From Otatea glauca (Eukaryota > Streptophyta > Magnoliopsida > Poales > Poaceae): a stretch of DNA of 64,000 nt. The stretch is taken from positions 6,758,001 through 6,822,000 of the forward strand of contig CM070723.1 in the NCBI GenBank assembly GCA_036346275.1, written 5' to 3'. The position numbers were made by a program, and so were the translations under genes. Below are positions 30,526 through 42,570 of this stretch, one piece after another (position 1 is the first letter of the stretch; each line of letters begins with the position of its first letter). The notes under the pieces were generated by a model. That model saw only the letters and a list, made by a program, of their open reading frames with translations, searched no databases and was not told where the DNA came from.

Positions 30526-32709
30526 CTATGATACATCATCCTCTTTCTGAGAATCCTCAAAATCATCTCCATCATTGCCAAGGCCCAATATACAACTCAG
30601 CTTGGCATCTGGTGTAATGCCTGCCTGAAGCATACTGTTGTACATCATATTAGCTTTTTTCTCATCTCCTGTTTTGAAGTATCCAATTATGAGATCTGTA
30701 TAAGTTACTACAGTAGGTCTAAGCCCCTTATTTATCATTTCTTTCATCAACCAGAGTGCACCGTCCATCGCAAGCACTTTACTATAGCCACCAATTAAAC
30801 AAGTATAGACAAAAGCATCTGCTGATAAACCCCTTTTCTCCATCTCTCTAAAAATTTCCAGAGCGACCTTCATGTTTGAACGCTTACAATAGCACGCAAT
30901 GAGAGATGTATACAAAATCCTGTCTGGTATAAGTTCCTCCCCAATCATATCCTTAAACAATGACATAGCTTCAGGAAGTCTGTCATCATGGCACAGCCCA
31001 TTTATGAGGCTAGTATACGTAAAGATATTAGGTTCTGTTCCCTCATCACACATTTTATGATACAACCTGAAAGCCTCCTGCAAATTCAAAGCTTTCACAA
31101 AGCCATCAATAATAATACTGTAAAGGACGGTGTCAGGAAGATAGCCCCTTTTTATCATGTCCGCAAAAAATTTCCACACATCATCAGATTTGTTGACCTT
31201 GCACAAGCCATTGATGATAACTCTGTACATACAAAGGTTGGGGACAATTCCAAACTGTCGTACTTTATCCAAGAATAAGAAGGCTTCACCAATCCGCTCT
31301 TCTTTGCTGAAGCCGTCAACTAGGATGGTGCACGTCACAATGTTGGGACTTATTCCATTGTCAAGCATGAGTTGAAATACCCCTAATGCCTTTTCAAGGT
31401 ATCTATGTCTACAGAATGCATATATAAGACTAGTGTAATTGTAAACATCTGGAACAAAATTATGATTTACCATGTCATGCCAAAGGTCATAGGCAAACTC
31501 TAGATCTAAATGTTGGCAACAACCATGAAGAACAATGCTGTAAACTATTTGGTCATGCTTGAAACCCTGATCTTTGAGCCTCTTGAAAAGTTCAAGTGCT
31601 AATTCAACCTTTTCAGCTCTGCAAAGACCAAGCAGAAGTGAACTGTAGCTGACCGGAGTAGGGGTGATTCCATTTCTTTCCATTTCAACAAGCATGTCAT
31701 GGCCTGTCCACAGGTGCCCTTGTTTGCATAACCCATCGACTAATATGCTGTAGCTATGGACATCTGGGACAAAACAGCTTCCCTTCATCTCATCAAACAC
31801 TTCTTTGGCTTTGTGAACCTGACCCTCATGACAGAAACCACGAATCACTGCATTAAAACAATAATTGTTGCAAGGGTAGCCTCTCTGACAAATCTCTTGA
31901 AGAAATTCCCATGCAGATGATACCTGTCTGGCACGGCAAAGTCCATAGAGGTAAGTACCATAGGTTGCAGCATTCGGTCTCACACCTTCCGTTTCCATTT
32001 CACGAAGAAGCTCATAAGCTTCATCCAAGCATAACCTATCTCCATGTGTATACATACTCATCAAAACCGAATAGGAGTAGACATTTGGTGAAGGACCAGA
32101 AGTCTTCATATCATCAAACAAACTCCTTGCATACATGATTTGATTCCTCTCGACTAAACACTTCAGCAAGAAGTTGCACAACTGCAGCTCAACTCCAACC
32201 TTCTTGGCCTCGATGTAAGTGAGGAGAGCATCCTCAAACATTGACAACTCTAAAAAAACCCGCATGACCGTCGCATAAACTTGTAGCAATGTCATCGACC
32301 CACCCAAAATGCTGACCAACATAGGTGCCAACTCGAACAACTCTGGTCCGGCATCTCCACAGTAATCAACAATGCTCTGAATCAAGCACCGGATCTCTCT
32401 GCTTCTCCGCGGCAAGAACGATTGCATGAGCAATGCAAACAACCCAACTGACTGGGATAGCCCATATAACCTCACACACTCCCTGAAGCTAATCTTTCTT
32501 GCTGCATCCCAATTAGAAGTCCGCACTGCCAGTGTGATCAAGGGAAGAAGGCAATGGCTTCTATACTCACTGCAAATGGAGCTTCGACTGGGTTCTTGAT
32601 GATCCAAGCTGTTCAAGCAACAAGCCAGGGCAGAAAGCCGTGACACTGGGGGGTGGTTTCTGGTTACAACAAGGGCTCGACGCATGAACCACAGCACTGC
32701 CTGGCGCAT
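30526..32709 (-). CDS. P-class pentatricopeptide repeat (PPR) protein, 727 residues, intronless
   Basis: PPR proteins bind single-stranded organellar RNA in a sequence-specific way and act in processing, stability or translation in mitochondria or plastids. Residues 1 to ~50 are rich in Arg, Ser and Leu with few acidic residues, as in an organellar targeting peptide. From about residue 177 to 700 there are ~15 helical hairpin repeats, almost all exactly 35 residues, each starting like 'NVYSYSVLM' or 'DTVLYSIII' and ending near a Pro ('GxxP'). All are P-type; there is no E, DYW or SMR domain. The end is acidic (GDDFEDSQKEDD). A single long exon is usual for plant PPR genes. The start at 32709 is the first ATG of the frame and gives a plausible presequence. 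The frame is unbroken, so the gene is probably functional. The RNA target is unknown. Confidence 0.94.
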   Translation of the reverse strand: MRQAVLWFMRRALVVTRNHPPVSRLSALACCLNSLDHQEPSRSSICSEYRSHCLLPLITLAVRTSNWDAARKISFRECVRLYGLSQSVGLFALLMQSFLPRRSREIRCLIQSIVDYCGDAGPELFELAPMLVSILGGSMTLLQVYATVMRVFLELSMFEDALLTYIEAKKVGVELQLCNFLLKCLVERNQIMYARSLFDDMKTSGPSPNVYSYSVLMSMYTHGDRLCLDEAYELLREMETEGVRPNAATYGTYLYGLCRARQVSSAWEFLQEICQRGYPCNNYCFNAVIRGFCHEGQVHKAKEVFDEMKGSCFVPDVHSYSILVDGLCKQGHLWTGHDMLVEMERNGITPTPVSYSSLLLGLCRAEKVELALELFKRLKDQGFKHDQIVYSIVLHGCCQHLDLEFAYDLWHDMVNHNFVPDVYNYTSLIYAFCRHRYLEKALGVFQLMLDNGISPNIVTCTILVDGFSKEERIGEAFLFLDKVRQFGIVPNLCMYRVIINGLCKVNKSDDVWKFFADMIKRGYLPDTVLYSIIIDGFVKALNLQEAFRLYHKMCDEGTEPNIFTYTSLINGLCHDDRLPEAMSLFKDMIGEELIPDRILYTSLIACYCKRSNMKVALEIFREMEKRGLSADAFVYTCLIGGYSKVLAMDGALWLMKEMINKGLRPTVVTYTDLIIGYFKTGDEKKANMMYNSMLQAGITPDAKLSCILGLGNDGDDFEDSQKEDDVS

Positions 32710-33640
32710 AGACGAGGGGCGCCAATCCCCTCCTTACATTGACAATGCCAGCAGAAGCACGAGGAAACTATGCGAAAAGTACACTTCATGGACCTGGTAT
32801 GTTGATGATGATGACCAACCAAGAAATAGCAGGCCTAATCTTCCGAATTTACAACAAACTTTGCTGCATGAAACAATAAGCCAATAGCATAAGTGCATAA
32901 ACAAAGACTAATACATTCACAGTCGCAGGGTTTAGTTAGCCTCACCGGCGAGCACCAAGGATGTCAAGAGAAGGCGAGCACCAAGTTGGAGGCGATGTAG
33001 GGGCGGCGAGGAGGTGCACTGGGAGGCCCGGGATGAGGACGGAGGCGACGGCACAGCCCGAGCGGCGAGGAGCAGTGAACAGGGCGCGAGTGGAGCGAAG
33101 ACGGAGGCGGCGGCGCGAGGCCGGGAGGGCGAGGGCCCCGGCAGCAGCACTGGGGCGTGTAGGCGAGCGAATGGGCTATCCGTTGGGCGGAGAGATCCCA
33201 CGGAGGCGGCGCGGCGAGCTTGAACGGGCGAACGGCGGCGGAGGAGCGGGGATGAGAGGAGAGGAGCCTGGGTGCGAGTGGGCGGGGTTTGAAGGAGGTT
33301 TCGGGCCTCTCTTGGTATGGGCCTCCGGTTAGGGATCGCGCTCGCGCTAGCGCCCTGAAGATCGATCTCTCACCGCAGGTTTATGAATCTACGGCTGGGA
33401 TACCTGCGGCGTGGACCCGTTTCCGCGGCCCATGGCCCTCCTCGAATCCGGCGAGAGACGGAAGCGGCGACGCCGTCGCCGGAGAGCCACCTCCTCTCCC
33501 GCGCCACCCGGTGCCGTATCTTCTCCTGCAACCATAGCGCAACCCGTGCCATGCGTTGACAGCGCGTTGCTGCTTCTCTGTTGAGCCATCGGCGCCACCG
33601 CCTCCCCCGGCCGCCCGCCGAAGCCAGTGGGAAGCTGCGG
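32710..33640. promoter_or_regulatory. GC-rich shared upstream region of the PPR gene and a divergent candidate
   Basis: From ~32930 to 33760 the DNA is strongly CG-rich and open in most frames on both strands, as in grass promoter and 5' UTR islands. PPR transcription leaves to the left, and a plus-strand candidate begins near 33819. No TATA box stands out. The many overlapping 60-120 residue ORFs here are treated as composition artefacts. Confidence 0.4.
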
Positions 33641-33818
33641 GCGGAGACAGGGATCGGCGCGCGGGGTAGCCCGCGCTACGACGAGGAGCAAGCAGGAGAA
33701 AACGCTCCACGTCGTTGGGATCCAACTCTCCAATTCTACTCCCAACTCGTACGATTTAGGTTTTTCTTCGAATTTCTGTGAATTTTGTTGGTTGCTCGTT
33801 TCGGTAGCCGAGGGTGGG

Positions 33819-36194
33819 ATGGAGCGAGTCGACGTTGATCTGCCGGAGCCGGAGGCGTTTCCCCGGGAGGCCGCTCGCGTTGACCTACCAATGTTCTACA
33901 ATTTACGGTGAACACACTGTGAGTTTGCGACAAGGAGGTTAGCGGAAATTAAATTTAGCCATTAATTTGTTGAGAATGTTACTGCTACTCTATCGGAGGA
34001 AGTATACTAGCTAATATGTTTTATTGGATCAAAAATTGAATGCATATTGAATTTAGTGTACTGTAAAAGAGCTCTTGACTGAAAAAATCTACAGGGCTGA
34101 AACTGAGAGGTAATAATGTACTTTTACTTGCAATGGTAATCTTGCGTGGAACGATTAGCTCAGTTTGGACTTGTTGATTGGAGTTAGTGAGTAGGGCCCA
34201 TGTTAACACAGCTTGTTGCTACTTGCTTGTTCGCTGCATGATTCAGCTCTAGATGCTTGAGTTGACACAATACATGCGCTTGCAAATGTACTTATAAATG
34301 TGCACTAGCATTCAGTTTGTTCTTTACTATTTCTTTCGATATTTATCCGATTCTCCTGTCCTTGCATGACCATTACACGTAGTGAATTGCTAACCAGTTC
34401 AACCTACACAGCAAACCAAATGATGAACCCGATTGTAAGACGTTGCAGCTTGACATTACTCGAAATATGAGTTTTCTAGTTTTATCAGTTCCTTCAAGGG
34501 AGGAGAGAATGTCCTGATATTAACTATTGGGTTGATGGGACAAACATGTGAAGAGAGGGAAAATGGAAAGAATGTCGACTGCAAAAGTGGGGTTTAATAT
34601 TCGTCATTCATGGCCCTTGTTAGGAATTGAGATGCTGGTTTGCTTGGCGATCAACATATCCTCTGCCAGCGAACTCTAATGCCATAGTTAAAAAAATGGG
34701 ATTAATCTTGAATTTTTCCAAACATTGTCTGAATTGAAATGGGTAAAGGTTACTATTCTTTTACTGCCACATGGTGCTGTCCTGCATTAAACATACTTTG
34801 GCAACTGAAACTCAGATAACCACAATCGAAATACATTGTTGACAGGGGAGGAGAATATTTTTAAGGTGAAAACAATGTCTGATATGGAGAGAACAACACA
34901 AGCGATTTGAAGTCAAAACACCTGATAGAAGAGAGGAATGCATTAGTTGGCCCATAATTTAAATGATATTTGTTTGTTTAAAATGCCACCGATCAACACC
35001 AGAATGGAATAATGATTCTGTACTTGACACCTTGTATGCATACAGATAAGCAGTACATCCTTGTTAATGTTAGATTATATCTGACAAGAGGAACACTAGA
35101 GGATCTGGAGTTCTGAGCTAAGCTATTTGTTTCTGTCATGCTACGGTCTGCACATTGTTGAGGAGCTCATTCGTCTTTCTGTGTAGTTGTTCATGGATGA
35201 CTACTCAGTGAGGTGCTCGCATTGATGGTACAGAGGCAGAGCAGTTGAAGAACTTGGTACTTAGTGAGCAGCTCCCAAAGCTTGTAGCCTTTTACAAATG
35301 AGGCTGAAAATGCAAGCACCTTACGTATGAAAGTGGCCTCAAGCTCTGAGTATGCAGCTTATCCAAATATGCCTTTAAGATTTCCTGTTTGATAGTCCCA
35401 ACCGGCATGCGTTTCGATGAGCTGATGGCAGAGAGTGGTCCTGATCGATGAATCAGGCATGCAGCATGCTGCTGGAGACACAGGATCACATCTGAACTGG
35501 TACGTCAAGTGAACTATGCTTTGGACTATATGCTCAACCTCAGAGATGTATATGATAACTGAAAGTTCTCCAGGTTTGCACCTGTTCTATTGTTTTTTCA
35601 GGTCATATTTACAACTAAGTTTTATTAATGGTCTGTCTTATATGCCACTTGAAGTTCCATGCAACTCTAGAAAAGCAACGTCTTGAAATGGTGTTACACC
35701 TAGCTGCAGGAAAATGTTCTGCTCCTATAGTATCAAAGATGCTCTTGGTTTTGAGAATACTATTTTGCTCAGATTTATCTGTAACAACTGATTTGATTTT
35801 CTCTCTCTCTTTGGTAGTACAAAAATGGTTCTGAATGTGCCATGTGCACTTATGCAGGCTACACATATAGCACAAAGTGCGGGAGCAGACATGGGCAGCT
35901 CTATTCAGGGTTTCCTGGATAGAATTCTTCAGGCAGTGAAACTTGTACGTTGCATCATGTTCCCCTTTTCCTTTGCCATCACATGTTTTCTGTTAAGCTA
36001 TGTTTTCATGCCCAATAAAATTTAATAATATTATAGTTTTGCTCTCTATCCGTGTTAACTTTCATTGTCATGTATATAATAATTCACTTTACAAGACACA
36101 ATTGACTGCCGTGTCACAATATCGAGCTAAGCTGCGTGCTTGGCTGAGAGGCCATTGTGGAATGAATCTAGTAATAAGGAGAGTGTTTGGTTGA
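33819..36194 (+). other. Candidate multi-exon gene of unknown function (fragmentary)
   Basis: Three pieces look exon-like. The first is ATG at 33819, reading MERVDVDLPEPEAFPREAAR... to a TTTACG|GTGAAC border near 33907. The second is 35858-35944, exactly 29 codons, preceded by TTATGCAG and followed by GTACGT, reading ATHIAQSAGADM...QAVKL. The third is from 36096 to a TGA at 36192-36194, in the same phase, preceded by TTTACAAG. A further open piece lies at 35655-35750 (FHATLEKQRLEMVLHLAAGK...). I cannot connect the first piece to the others or recognise a family. Large gaps without coding could be introns; alternatively these are remnants. Confidence 0.3.
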
Positions 36195-36774
36195 TTGGTT
36201 CCATGTGATTCTATAAATCTATTTGAGGGGGGAAGCCTTCCTTTCTAAACTTCGAAACCAGGGCCGGCCCAGAGGCATGGATAGCAGGTGCGACCACCTA
36301 GGGTCTATGAGCGACAGGGCCCTGTCCAAGTTTACGTATATATACGTCTTGCCTCAGTACTTCAAGCTTAGGTCCAAAAAGCCCGAGGCCCAAAACATTC
36401 CGGAACAACTCTAGGTAAAAGGAAATGAAGTAAAAATTACTAGTTGATTCTCTTTCTAAGATCCGGCTTTGCACTAATTTTCTAAAAAATTATGTGCCTT
36501 TTTAAGATCATCAACATTTCCATGGACTGTTCTATTCAATTTTTTTCACAAATTCTTGCTAAACTCTGGTTTCTATCAAATTATCCAAATCGTGAGTGCT
36601 TGTGTAACTTATCCTCAAACCTATTCTTGTATTATTGTGTGGTAGGTGCGATAGATGGTCTCTCGTATGTGTTTTTGTTGATGCAATCTTCTATATTAGA
36701 TTATGGTCTTTAATATTTTATTGTATTATACTTTTATTCGCTTATGGACTCATTAGGCTATTCATAATCTCCTG
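36195..36774. other. Intergenic sequence, old repeat remnants
   Basis: A GAGTGTTTGGTTG word at 36180 is typical of transposon ends in grasses, but no partner was found. The remainder has no coding signal. Confidence 0.3.
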
Positions 36775-36990
36775 AAACTCACCAAACCATGTAAAACTTT
36801 ATTATGAAACCTAGTAAAAACTGAATGAAATATATTGAAACTTAGTCGTGAAAGCTATTAAGAGCTAAGTTAAACTAAATTATGTTGATGGAACACTATG
36901 AAACATAGTGAAATTTATCTGTGAAACACCATGAAACACTATGAAATCTAATGAAAATTAATTAGCCATGAACTTTGTGATCGGATCCAT
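36775..36990. repeat. GAAAC-rich arm left of the PRA1 copy
   Basis: Short words such as TGAAACTYA, GTGAAACACCATGAAAC and TATGAAATC recur every 10-20 bp. The arm at 37600-38320 carries the complement (GTTTC) in the same style, so the two arms are inverted relative to each other around the PRA1-like pseudogene. Confidence 0.6.
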
Positions 36991-37079
36991 CAAGAAGTAG
37001 TTAGATTTGGCCAAGAAATTCTTGTACATGCCAAACTAACACGAGCAATTTGTAGCCTCTGCATTGTATGATTGATTAG

Positions 37080-37573
37080 CTAGCTCCTAGCATATGTCAC
37101 TTTGGCGATCTTGGTGTCACTGCCATGGACCGTCGTGTGGGGGCCTGCCTCGAAATCGGCGTCCTCCTTCTCTCCGTTCTCTGCCGCCGCCGCTGGGGAG
37201 GGCCCCTTGAGGTCGTCGCGAACGCGGAAGGAGGTGTGGAGCACGACGATCAGGATGCCCGTGGCGAGCGCGGCCAGGTTGGCGATGGCGCCAGTGGCGG
37301 CGAGGTAGGCGAGCACGAGCGCGACGAATACCACGGCAACGAGCCAGCAGTCGAGGAGCCGACGAGCAGCGCAGAGTTGGGAAACGCCCTGAGGAGGCTG
37401 CCATAGATAAGGAGGCCCTTGGAGGCGGTCATGAGGAAGAGCACCGACGCGCTGTGCCGTGGCACGAGCGACACGAGGAGTGCCCACATGCAAGACGACG
37501 TAGTGGAACCGGAACATGTGGAGGTTGCGCACCGCGAGCACCGCCGTGGCTTCCATGTCCACCGCGGCCGCAA
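37080..37573 (-). pseudogene. PRA1-family (prenylated Rab acceptor) pseudogene, truncated and frameshifted
   Basis: PRA1 proteins are small membrane proteins of the secretory pathway that bind prenylated Rab GTPases. One minus frame gives VLFLMTASKGLLIYGSLLRAFP. Another, offset by a frameshift around 37390, gives RRLLDCWLVAVVFVALVLAY...ILIVVLHTSFRVRDDLKG, followed by an acidic AENGEKEDADFE tail. These match the membrane core and the conserved 'LHAAFRxRDDL' end of plant PRA1 proteins. The N-terminal half is missing and there is at least one frameshift. The copy is intronless, as plant PRA1 genes usually are, so retroposition cannot be inferred. It lies between GAAAC-rich and GTTTC-rich arms. 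Confidence 0.72.
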
Positions 37574-37599
37574 ACGCTGACGGCCTATACCGTTGAAAA

Positions 37600-38320
37600 G
37601 CTAGGTTTCACCAAGTTTCAAGATGTTATATCCACGTTTCGTAGGTTTCATTATGTTTCATAAAAGTTCCAAAGTTTCATAAAGATTTCAGCATGTCTCA
37701 GGAAAATTCAACGAGTTTCTAATATGAAATTATAAGTTTCGTCCAATTTCAAATTTGAAACTTGATTTAAAACGAGATTTAAAAGAATCTTAACTGAGTT
37801 TCAAGAGACTAACTTCAAAGTTTCATACTCGTTTTGCAGGTTTCAAACTAGTTTCACAATGTTTCAGCGTGCTTAAACAAATTTCGATGGGTTTCAAATG
37901 ATTCAAAGATTAATTCAAAAAACGAGTTTCAGAATAATTTGAATTAAGTTTTAAAAGATAAACTTTAAAGTTTTAGAGCATGTTTCGCAGGTTTCATATG
38001 GTTTCAACACATTTCAAAAAACAAAATTCAATGGGTTTCAATCTAAAAATATAAGTGCTATCTAGTTTCAAATCTAAAATTTGATTGTAGACAAGTTTAG
38101 GAAGAATCTCAACTGTGTTTCAATAAACCAACTTCAAAAGTTCCAGAGAGATCTAACAAGTTTCACGGGAAATTTTATATGTTTCATTCAAGTTTTTTAA
38201 AAGAAACATTCTAGAAGATTCTAAGAAACTTCAAGACCAAATTTCAGATTTTAGAAGCCAAATTTCTACTAAAAAGTTTCAAGAAGGTTCAACCAAAAAG
38301 TATTAAGAAGTTTCGATAGG
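37600..38320. repeat. GTTTC-rich arm right of the PRA1 copy
   Basis: Words such as GTTTCAAA, GTTTCATA and AAGTTTCAAGA recur throughout ~700 bp with no fixed period. This is the inverted counterpart of the arm at 36775-36990. Confidence 0.6.
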
Positions 38321-39639
38321 CTCATCGTGCCTATGACGACGGCTGAAGTGGCAGTGCCGCAGTGCTCTCCCGCACGTACGCATCCCGATCTGCGGCACTC
38401 CCTTGGCTGCTAACCCAGTCTCCCACCACAAGAATTTCACGACTCATAATATATTCTCTTCTCTTTTTTTCCCTTCTTCTACTTCAAGAAAACGATGGCA
38501 ATTTCGCCGCGTACTAGCCGTGACTTCTTGCAAGTTTCAACGCTGTAACCGAGCCTAGGTACGGTGCTCTTTGCCATGGCTGCATCGTGGTCGTCATCTT
38601 GCTGCGCCCCCAACACTGCTGTCCTCTGCTTACTCCTGCAGGCAGCAAGAGCGAGAAGATACGGTGGACGAGTGGTGTTAGTGGCAAGAGCTGTAGCAAG
38701 AAGGCGCAACAGCTCTTCATATGCGTGATGGCGGCACTGTCGGCCGTCGACTACGCGGAAGTCGGCGCCGGAGCCGACGCTGTGGCTTCGCTCAAATTCA
38801 AGCTGCTGGTCAGTAACTAAAACCAACCTCTGTACTCCGAATGTTTACGATGACTACCTGTACCGTTGGAAACACGGCTACCGTTAGGTAGTTTTTCTGC
38901 AAAGTATATTCTGATTATTCAACCATCGGGCTACTTGTGTGATGAAGAATGAACAATATGATGATTTTTTTCTTGCAACTAAGATATAAGCCGAAACAAT
39001 CACTTCACCAGGACACGCCAAATGCAATCTTAGGAGGGATTATTAGGGTAAGTGCATCTCCAAACTATTTAAAATTGCACAAGCCTCTAATTAGGGCTGT
39101 ATAATATTCACAGCTTACACTAACAAATGTAGCAGCTATCTTTAACCGCTTCTAGTCTGTGTATCTAGGTTTTTGTCGAGATTTAAACATGGCTAGAACA
39201 AAATATTCCAACTCGGGGTTCGAGGAGATTCCAAAGGCTCGGCGGATTAAACCACTAAATATACCTTATACTGTTTCTAGTGACGAGCATTCAGATGTAA
39301 TTCATGTCAAATGTAATAAAATAATTCTCCAGCAAAGCAAAATGCCATAAAACATCCTACGTCTGTCCCTTGGAACAACCTTCGCGACAAATAGAATGAA
39401 ACCTTCTGCACCGTTACGTCATTATTCTTGAAAGAGACATGAAACCCATAATATCTCCCTTCCATTTGTGCTTTGATGTCATCTTACCTTTTGTCGGAAC
39501 GCTATATACTCCAAATTGTTATAGAAAGCTAAAATTTACAGCTGGATGTCCCCTACAAAAGTACTACTTGTACCAAGATTCATACCAAGTTGTTGTAGAA
39601 ATTAAGCGTGTGTTTGGTTAGCTGCCACACTTTGTGAAC
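38321..39639. other. Intergenic sequence, unknown 78-codon scrap
   Basis: A plus frame at 38587-38820 ends ...KIRWTSGVSGKSCSKKAQQLFICVMAALS... and looks exon-like in composition, but I do not recognise it. No other gene signal was found. Confidence 0.3.
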
Positions 39640-41160
39640 CTAGTTGTGGTGAAGTGTAGCGCCGGTAGTTCCGCGCGTAGCAGGTGGATCATGTTCTGCA
39701 TGTTGCTCCGGTGCTGGAGGACGGACGTCGATGAAGATGTCCCTCTTGCGCCACTGGATGAATGTGTCAATGGTATCCCCTAGTGTTACGATCTCATTGT
39801 TTAGGGGCATCTCCAGCAGGACGGGCTTGAAAGATTTATTCACGTAGTCTACAGTGATCTTTGCGCAACCCAACGCTATCGGACGACCGTGAACAGTCGT
39901 CCCTTCACTAGTTGGATACAAGCGCCCCTAACCAGCCTGTAGGGGGAAGAAAACTATCGACAAGACTCACTTGGAGCTTGCACGGCGTGGCCTCCTACAT
40001 AATGGTACATAATTAGCTAAGACATCCAACAGATTTTATCTACGGAGCATTCTAAACATGTATTACCTAGATGTCATCGACGGCAAATTTACCGTCGTGT
40101 ACGTCTGTCTCAGGGGCGGACATGCATCTACTCCGCCGGTTAGTTGGGCTGATCTGTGTCGGTGCTTCTAGGGCTTGCGCGGTCTATGTGAGTTTGTCCG
40201 CAGCTACCTTTAGCTCCCACCTTTTCTCAAGGCTTCTTAGCTTTTCATTAAATTGTACTTTCAGCCCTGCTTCAATCTGTTCCTTAAGCTCTTCCTTAAT
40301 AGAAGCTACTAGCCGTTCCCCGCGCTTGGCTTTAGCTCTTTTTCTACTCTGATACGTGTCGGAGTCCTGTGGTAATCCTATTTTTCAGGGGACGAAAACA
40401 CTCAAACCTCTCATGCGACCAGGGTTCTCCTTGCTTCCCAAGGTCGTTGATAGTACATTTTTCTCCCTATCAGGTCGGAAAGAGGCTTGCGTGATTCTGA
40501 ACTCAACACGACTTGCAAGAGCCCATCATGCCATGTCACTTACAATTATGAAGCACTTACAAACTACGTAGATCGATATCTTACTACGCGTTGGGACTTC
40601 CTCGTCTGCGAGGTTCTTGAAGGACATGGTGCCCAAAGAGGTGTATTTGACCTCATTCTTAGCCAGTTTTTGGCGTGCGGGTCTACGATCGAGGCAAATG
40701 GCGGGATGCCCTTGTCGGAAGTGCCTCCTCATCCTCCCTCCTCCATTGCTCGCTCCTACCCAGTGGTGCTGAGTCTGTCGGGGTGGATGTTTTGGGCCTG
40801 GAGGGCCTTGAGCACTTTACTTTGATGCACGAATTCTTCTGCCGTCTTTATCTCAATAAATTGTTGTCATACGGCTTCGTCAATGAAACCATACTCAGAG
40901 AATAGAGTCCTTTCCTTCTTGACGTAATTTGTGACAAGCGTGCTCTCGAAGTTTTTCCACGCTTTTCTCACCACTAGCAATGCATATCATCGCACTAGGC
41001 GCACGACATCTTCCGGGATCTTGAACGATGCAAAAATTTCTGTCACTATGTTGTTGCGCTCCTCGTCGGTCAGCGACTTCCAGGATGGACAAGTGGTGTT
41101 CAATTCAGATTTTAAAGACCCAAATACATCATTGAGCATGCAACTTGAGAAATATGAAAC
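39640..41160 (-). pseudogene. Decayed second ORF of a CACTA (En/Spm) transposon
   Basis: The minus frame 39921-39640 reads SEGTTVHGRPIALGCAKI... and VTLGDTIDTFIQWRKRDIFI, which is very typical of the plant transposase (Ptta/En/Spm) proteins encoded by grass CACTA elements. Upstream, 41092-40895 and neighbouring frames give the SWKSLTDEER-type region in pieces, and the coiled-coil part is readable only across several frames at 40360-40100. Stops and frameshifts make it non-functional. Confidence 0.72.
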
Positions 41161-42130
41161 CTAAATTCCTCATTGAACAAATGCCACTCCATATGCAAGG
41201 TCCCTAAGATAATTAAATTGTCTGACCCCTTTGCAAGACAGTAAAGAGTACAACTACTGTACCGTGTCAAATGATATCATTGCCTCGTATTACTTTAGTT
41301 AGTTGGTTTATATTGCCGTTTTCATTATCAAAAAGTTACACTATCACTTGTCTAGGTAGTTATAAAATTAATTAGAACTTGCACACCCATCAGCTTGCCA
41401 CTATTGCCGCAACTAAAAATAGCTGAAGTGGAAGTCACCACATTTGCTTTTAAAGATTATGATATTTGTTAGAATAATAGGGAAAAAGAGAATAAAATGC
41501 ATACGCTATCGTTTGCTCAATACTAGATCTTGACGATACCTCTATCAGTGGCATACATAGCTCAAAAATAGAGTTGGTGCTCATTACGATATGGCTAATA
41601 TAAGGTGAGCAGATTAAACATACATTCGACGGTCACACTAAAAACAAATTGCTTGAAATACACTTGTACAATGTTCATTTCTCATTTTTTTGACTAAAAA
41701 AATAAAAAAAAGACAAAGATCTATTTTGCCTAACAAACGAGTTGGGTTATTAAATCTTGTTTGGTATTTTACTTTAAATGTCTCTAGACTACAAGCTCAA
41801 AAATAACATATATTTGACAAATTGGTTTTAACTATATTTACTCAAATCCCCTAAACTACAATTAGTATCTCTGACATAAGCCAAAGTCCCACATGTGAAG
41901 TAGAGAGTCTACTCAAACAAGAACCCCAATGATCAGTTTGTCCATTCCCTTTTCTTTCTGCTCCTATCTAGATTACTAATCATGTTTGACTCTTTTAAAT
42001 GCCAAACAAATTAGATAAGCTACTTCATGTCCAAAGTTTAGCCACAAAATACAATAACTCCACACAACTTTGTAGGCCAAAAAATACTATTGGGTTCAAT
42101 ATGATTCAATCACTTATAGTAGATGTAAAG
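41161..42130. other. AT-rich sequence inside the CACTA-derived region
   Basis: No coding or element ends were recognised. It may be intronic or inserted DNA of the CACTA element. Confidence 0.35.
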
Positions 42131-42419
42131 CAGTTGGCAAACTAGTAGCGGACGAGGCGGCCATCGGGAGCGAAGGAGGTGGCGACGCAGGTGACCAGGA
42201 GCGGAGGAGGTGGTGACGAGGTAGTGACCGGGAGGGGGCCGCGCGAACGGGAAGAGGCGACGACAGCGAGGGGGCTGGCGACCGGGAGGAGGCGGTGACC
42301 GCGAGGAGGAGGACGACGAGACCAGAGGCGGCGTTGGGACAGCGACCGGGAGGAGGCGGGCGACTATGAGGAGGTGGAGACCGCGAGGAGGCTAGGGTTT
42401 GCAGAGATGGTGCGCACGA
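42131..42419 (-). promoter_or_regulatory. Putative CACTA leader: TATA box and GA/CT-rich first exon
   Basis: On the minus strand TATAAATATA (about 42418-42427) is followed by AAACCCTAGCC and a CT-rich stretch of ~250 bp without introns. This resembles a plant transcription start and leader for the decayed ORF downstream at 41160-39640. It is inferred by position only. Confidence 0.35.
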
Positions 42420-42570
42420 TTATATTTATAGTGATGTTATCACAGACGGTTCCATAATAGAACCGTCTGTGATGTAAATTTATCATAGGCGATTCTATTA
42501 TAGAACTATTTGTTATCTACACGTATTATAGACGGTTCTCTCTTAGAACCGTCTGTGATGTCTCTGATCA
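42420..42570. repeat. CACTA subterminal repeats (ATCACAGACGGTTC)
   Basis: ATCACAGACGGTTC and its complement GAACCGTCTGTGAT occur as head-to-head pairs at about 42438-42474 and 42527-42560, with a degenerate pair between (TCATAGGCGATTC). Clustered short inverted subterminal motifs that bind the transposase are typical of CACTA ends. The CACTA terminus itself was not found. Confidence 0.6.

Noticed and set aside
30988..31375. Plus-strand ORFs inside the PPR gene
   Set aside because: Antisense shadows of the PPR coding sequence.
32932..33911. Many overlapping ORFs of 60-123 residues on both strands
   Set aside because: GC-rich promoter island composition; frames overlap each other on both strands and carry no recognisable domain. 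Only the start-like piece at 33819 is kept as a weak candidate.
36195..36714. Plus-strand ORFs of 63-73 residues near the PRA1 copy
   Set aside because: No homology recognised and no splice or promoter context; treated as chance frames.
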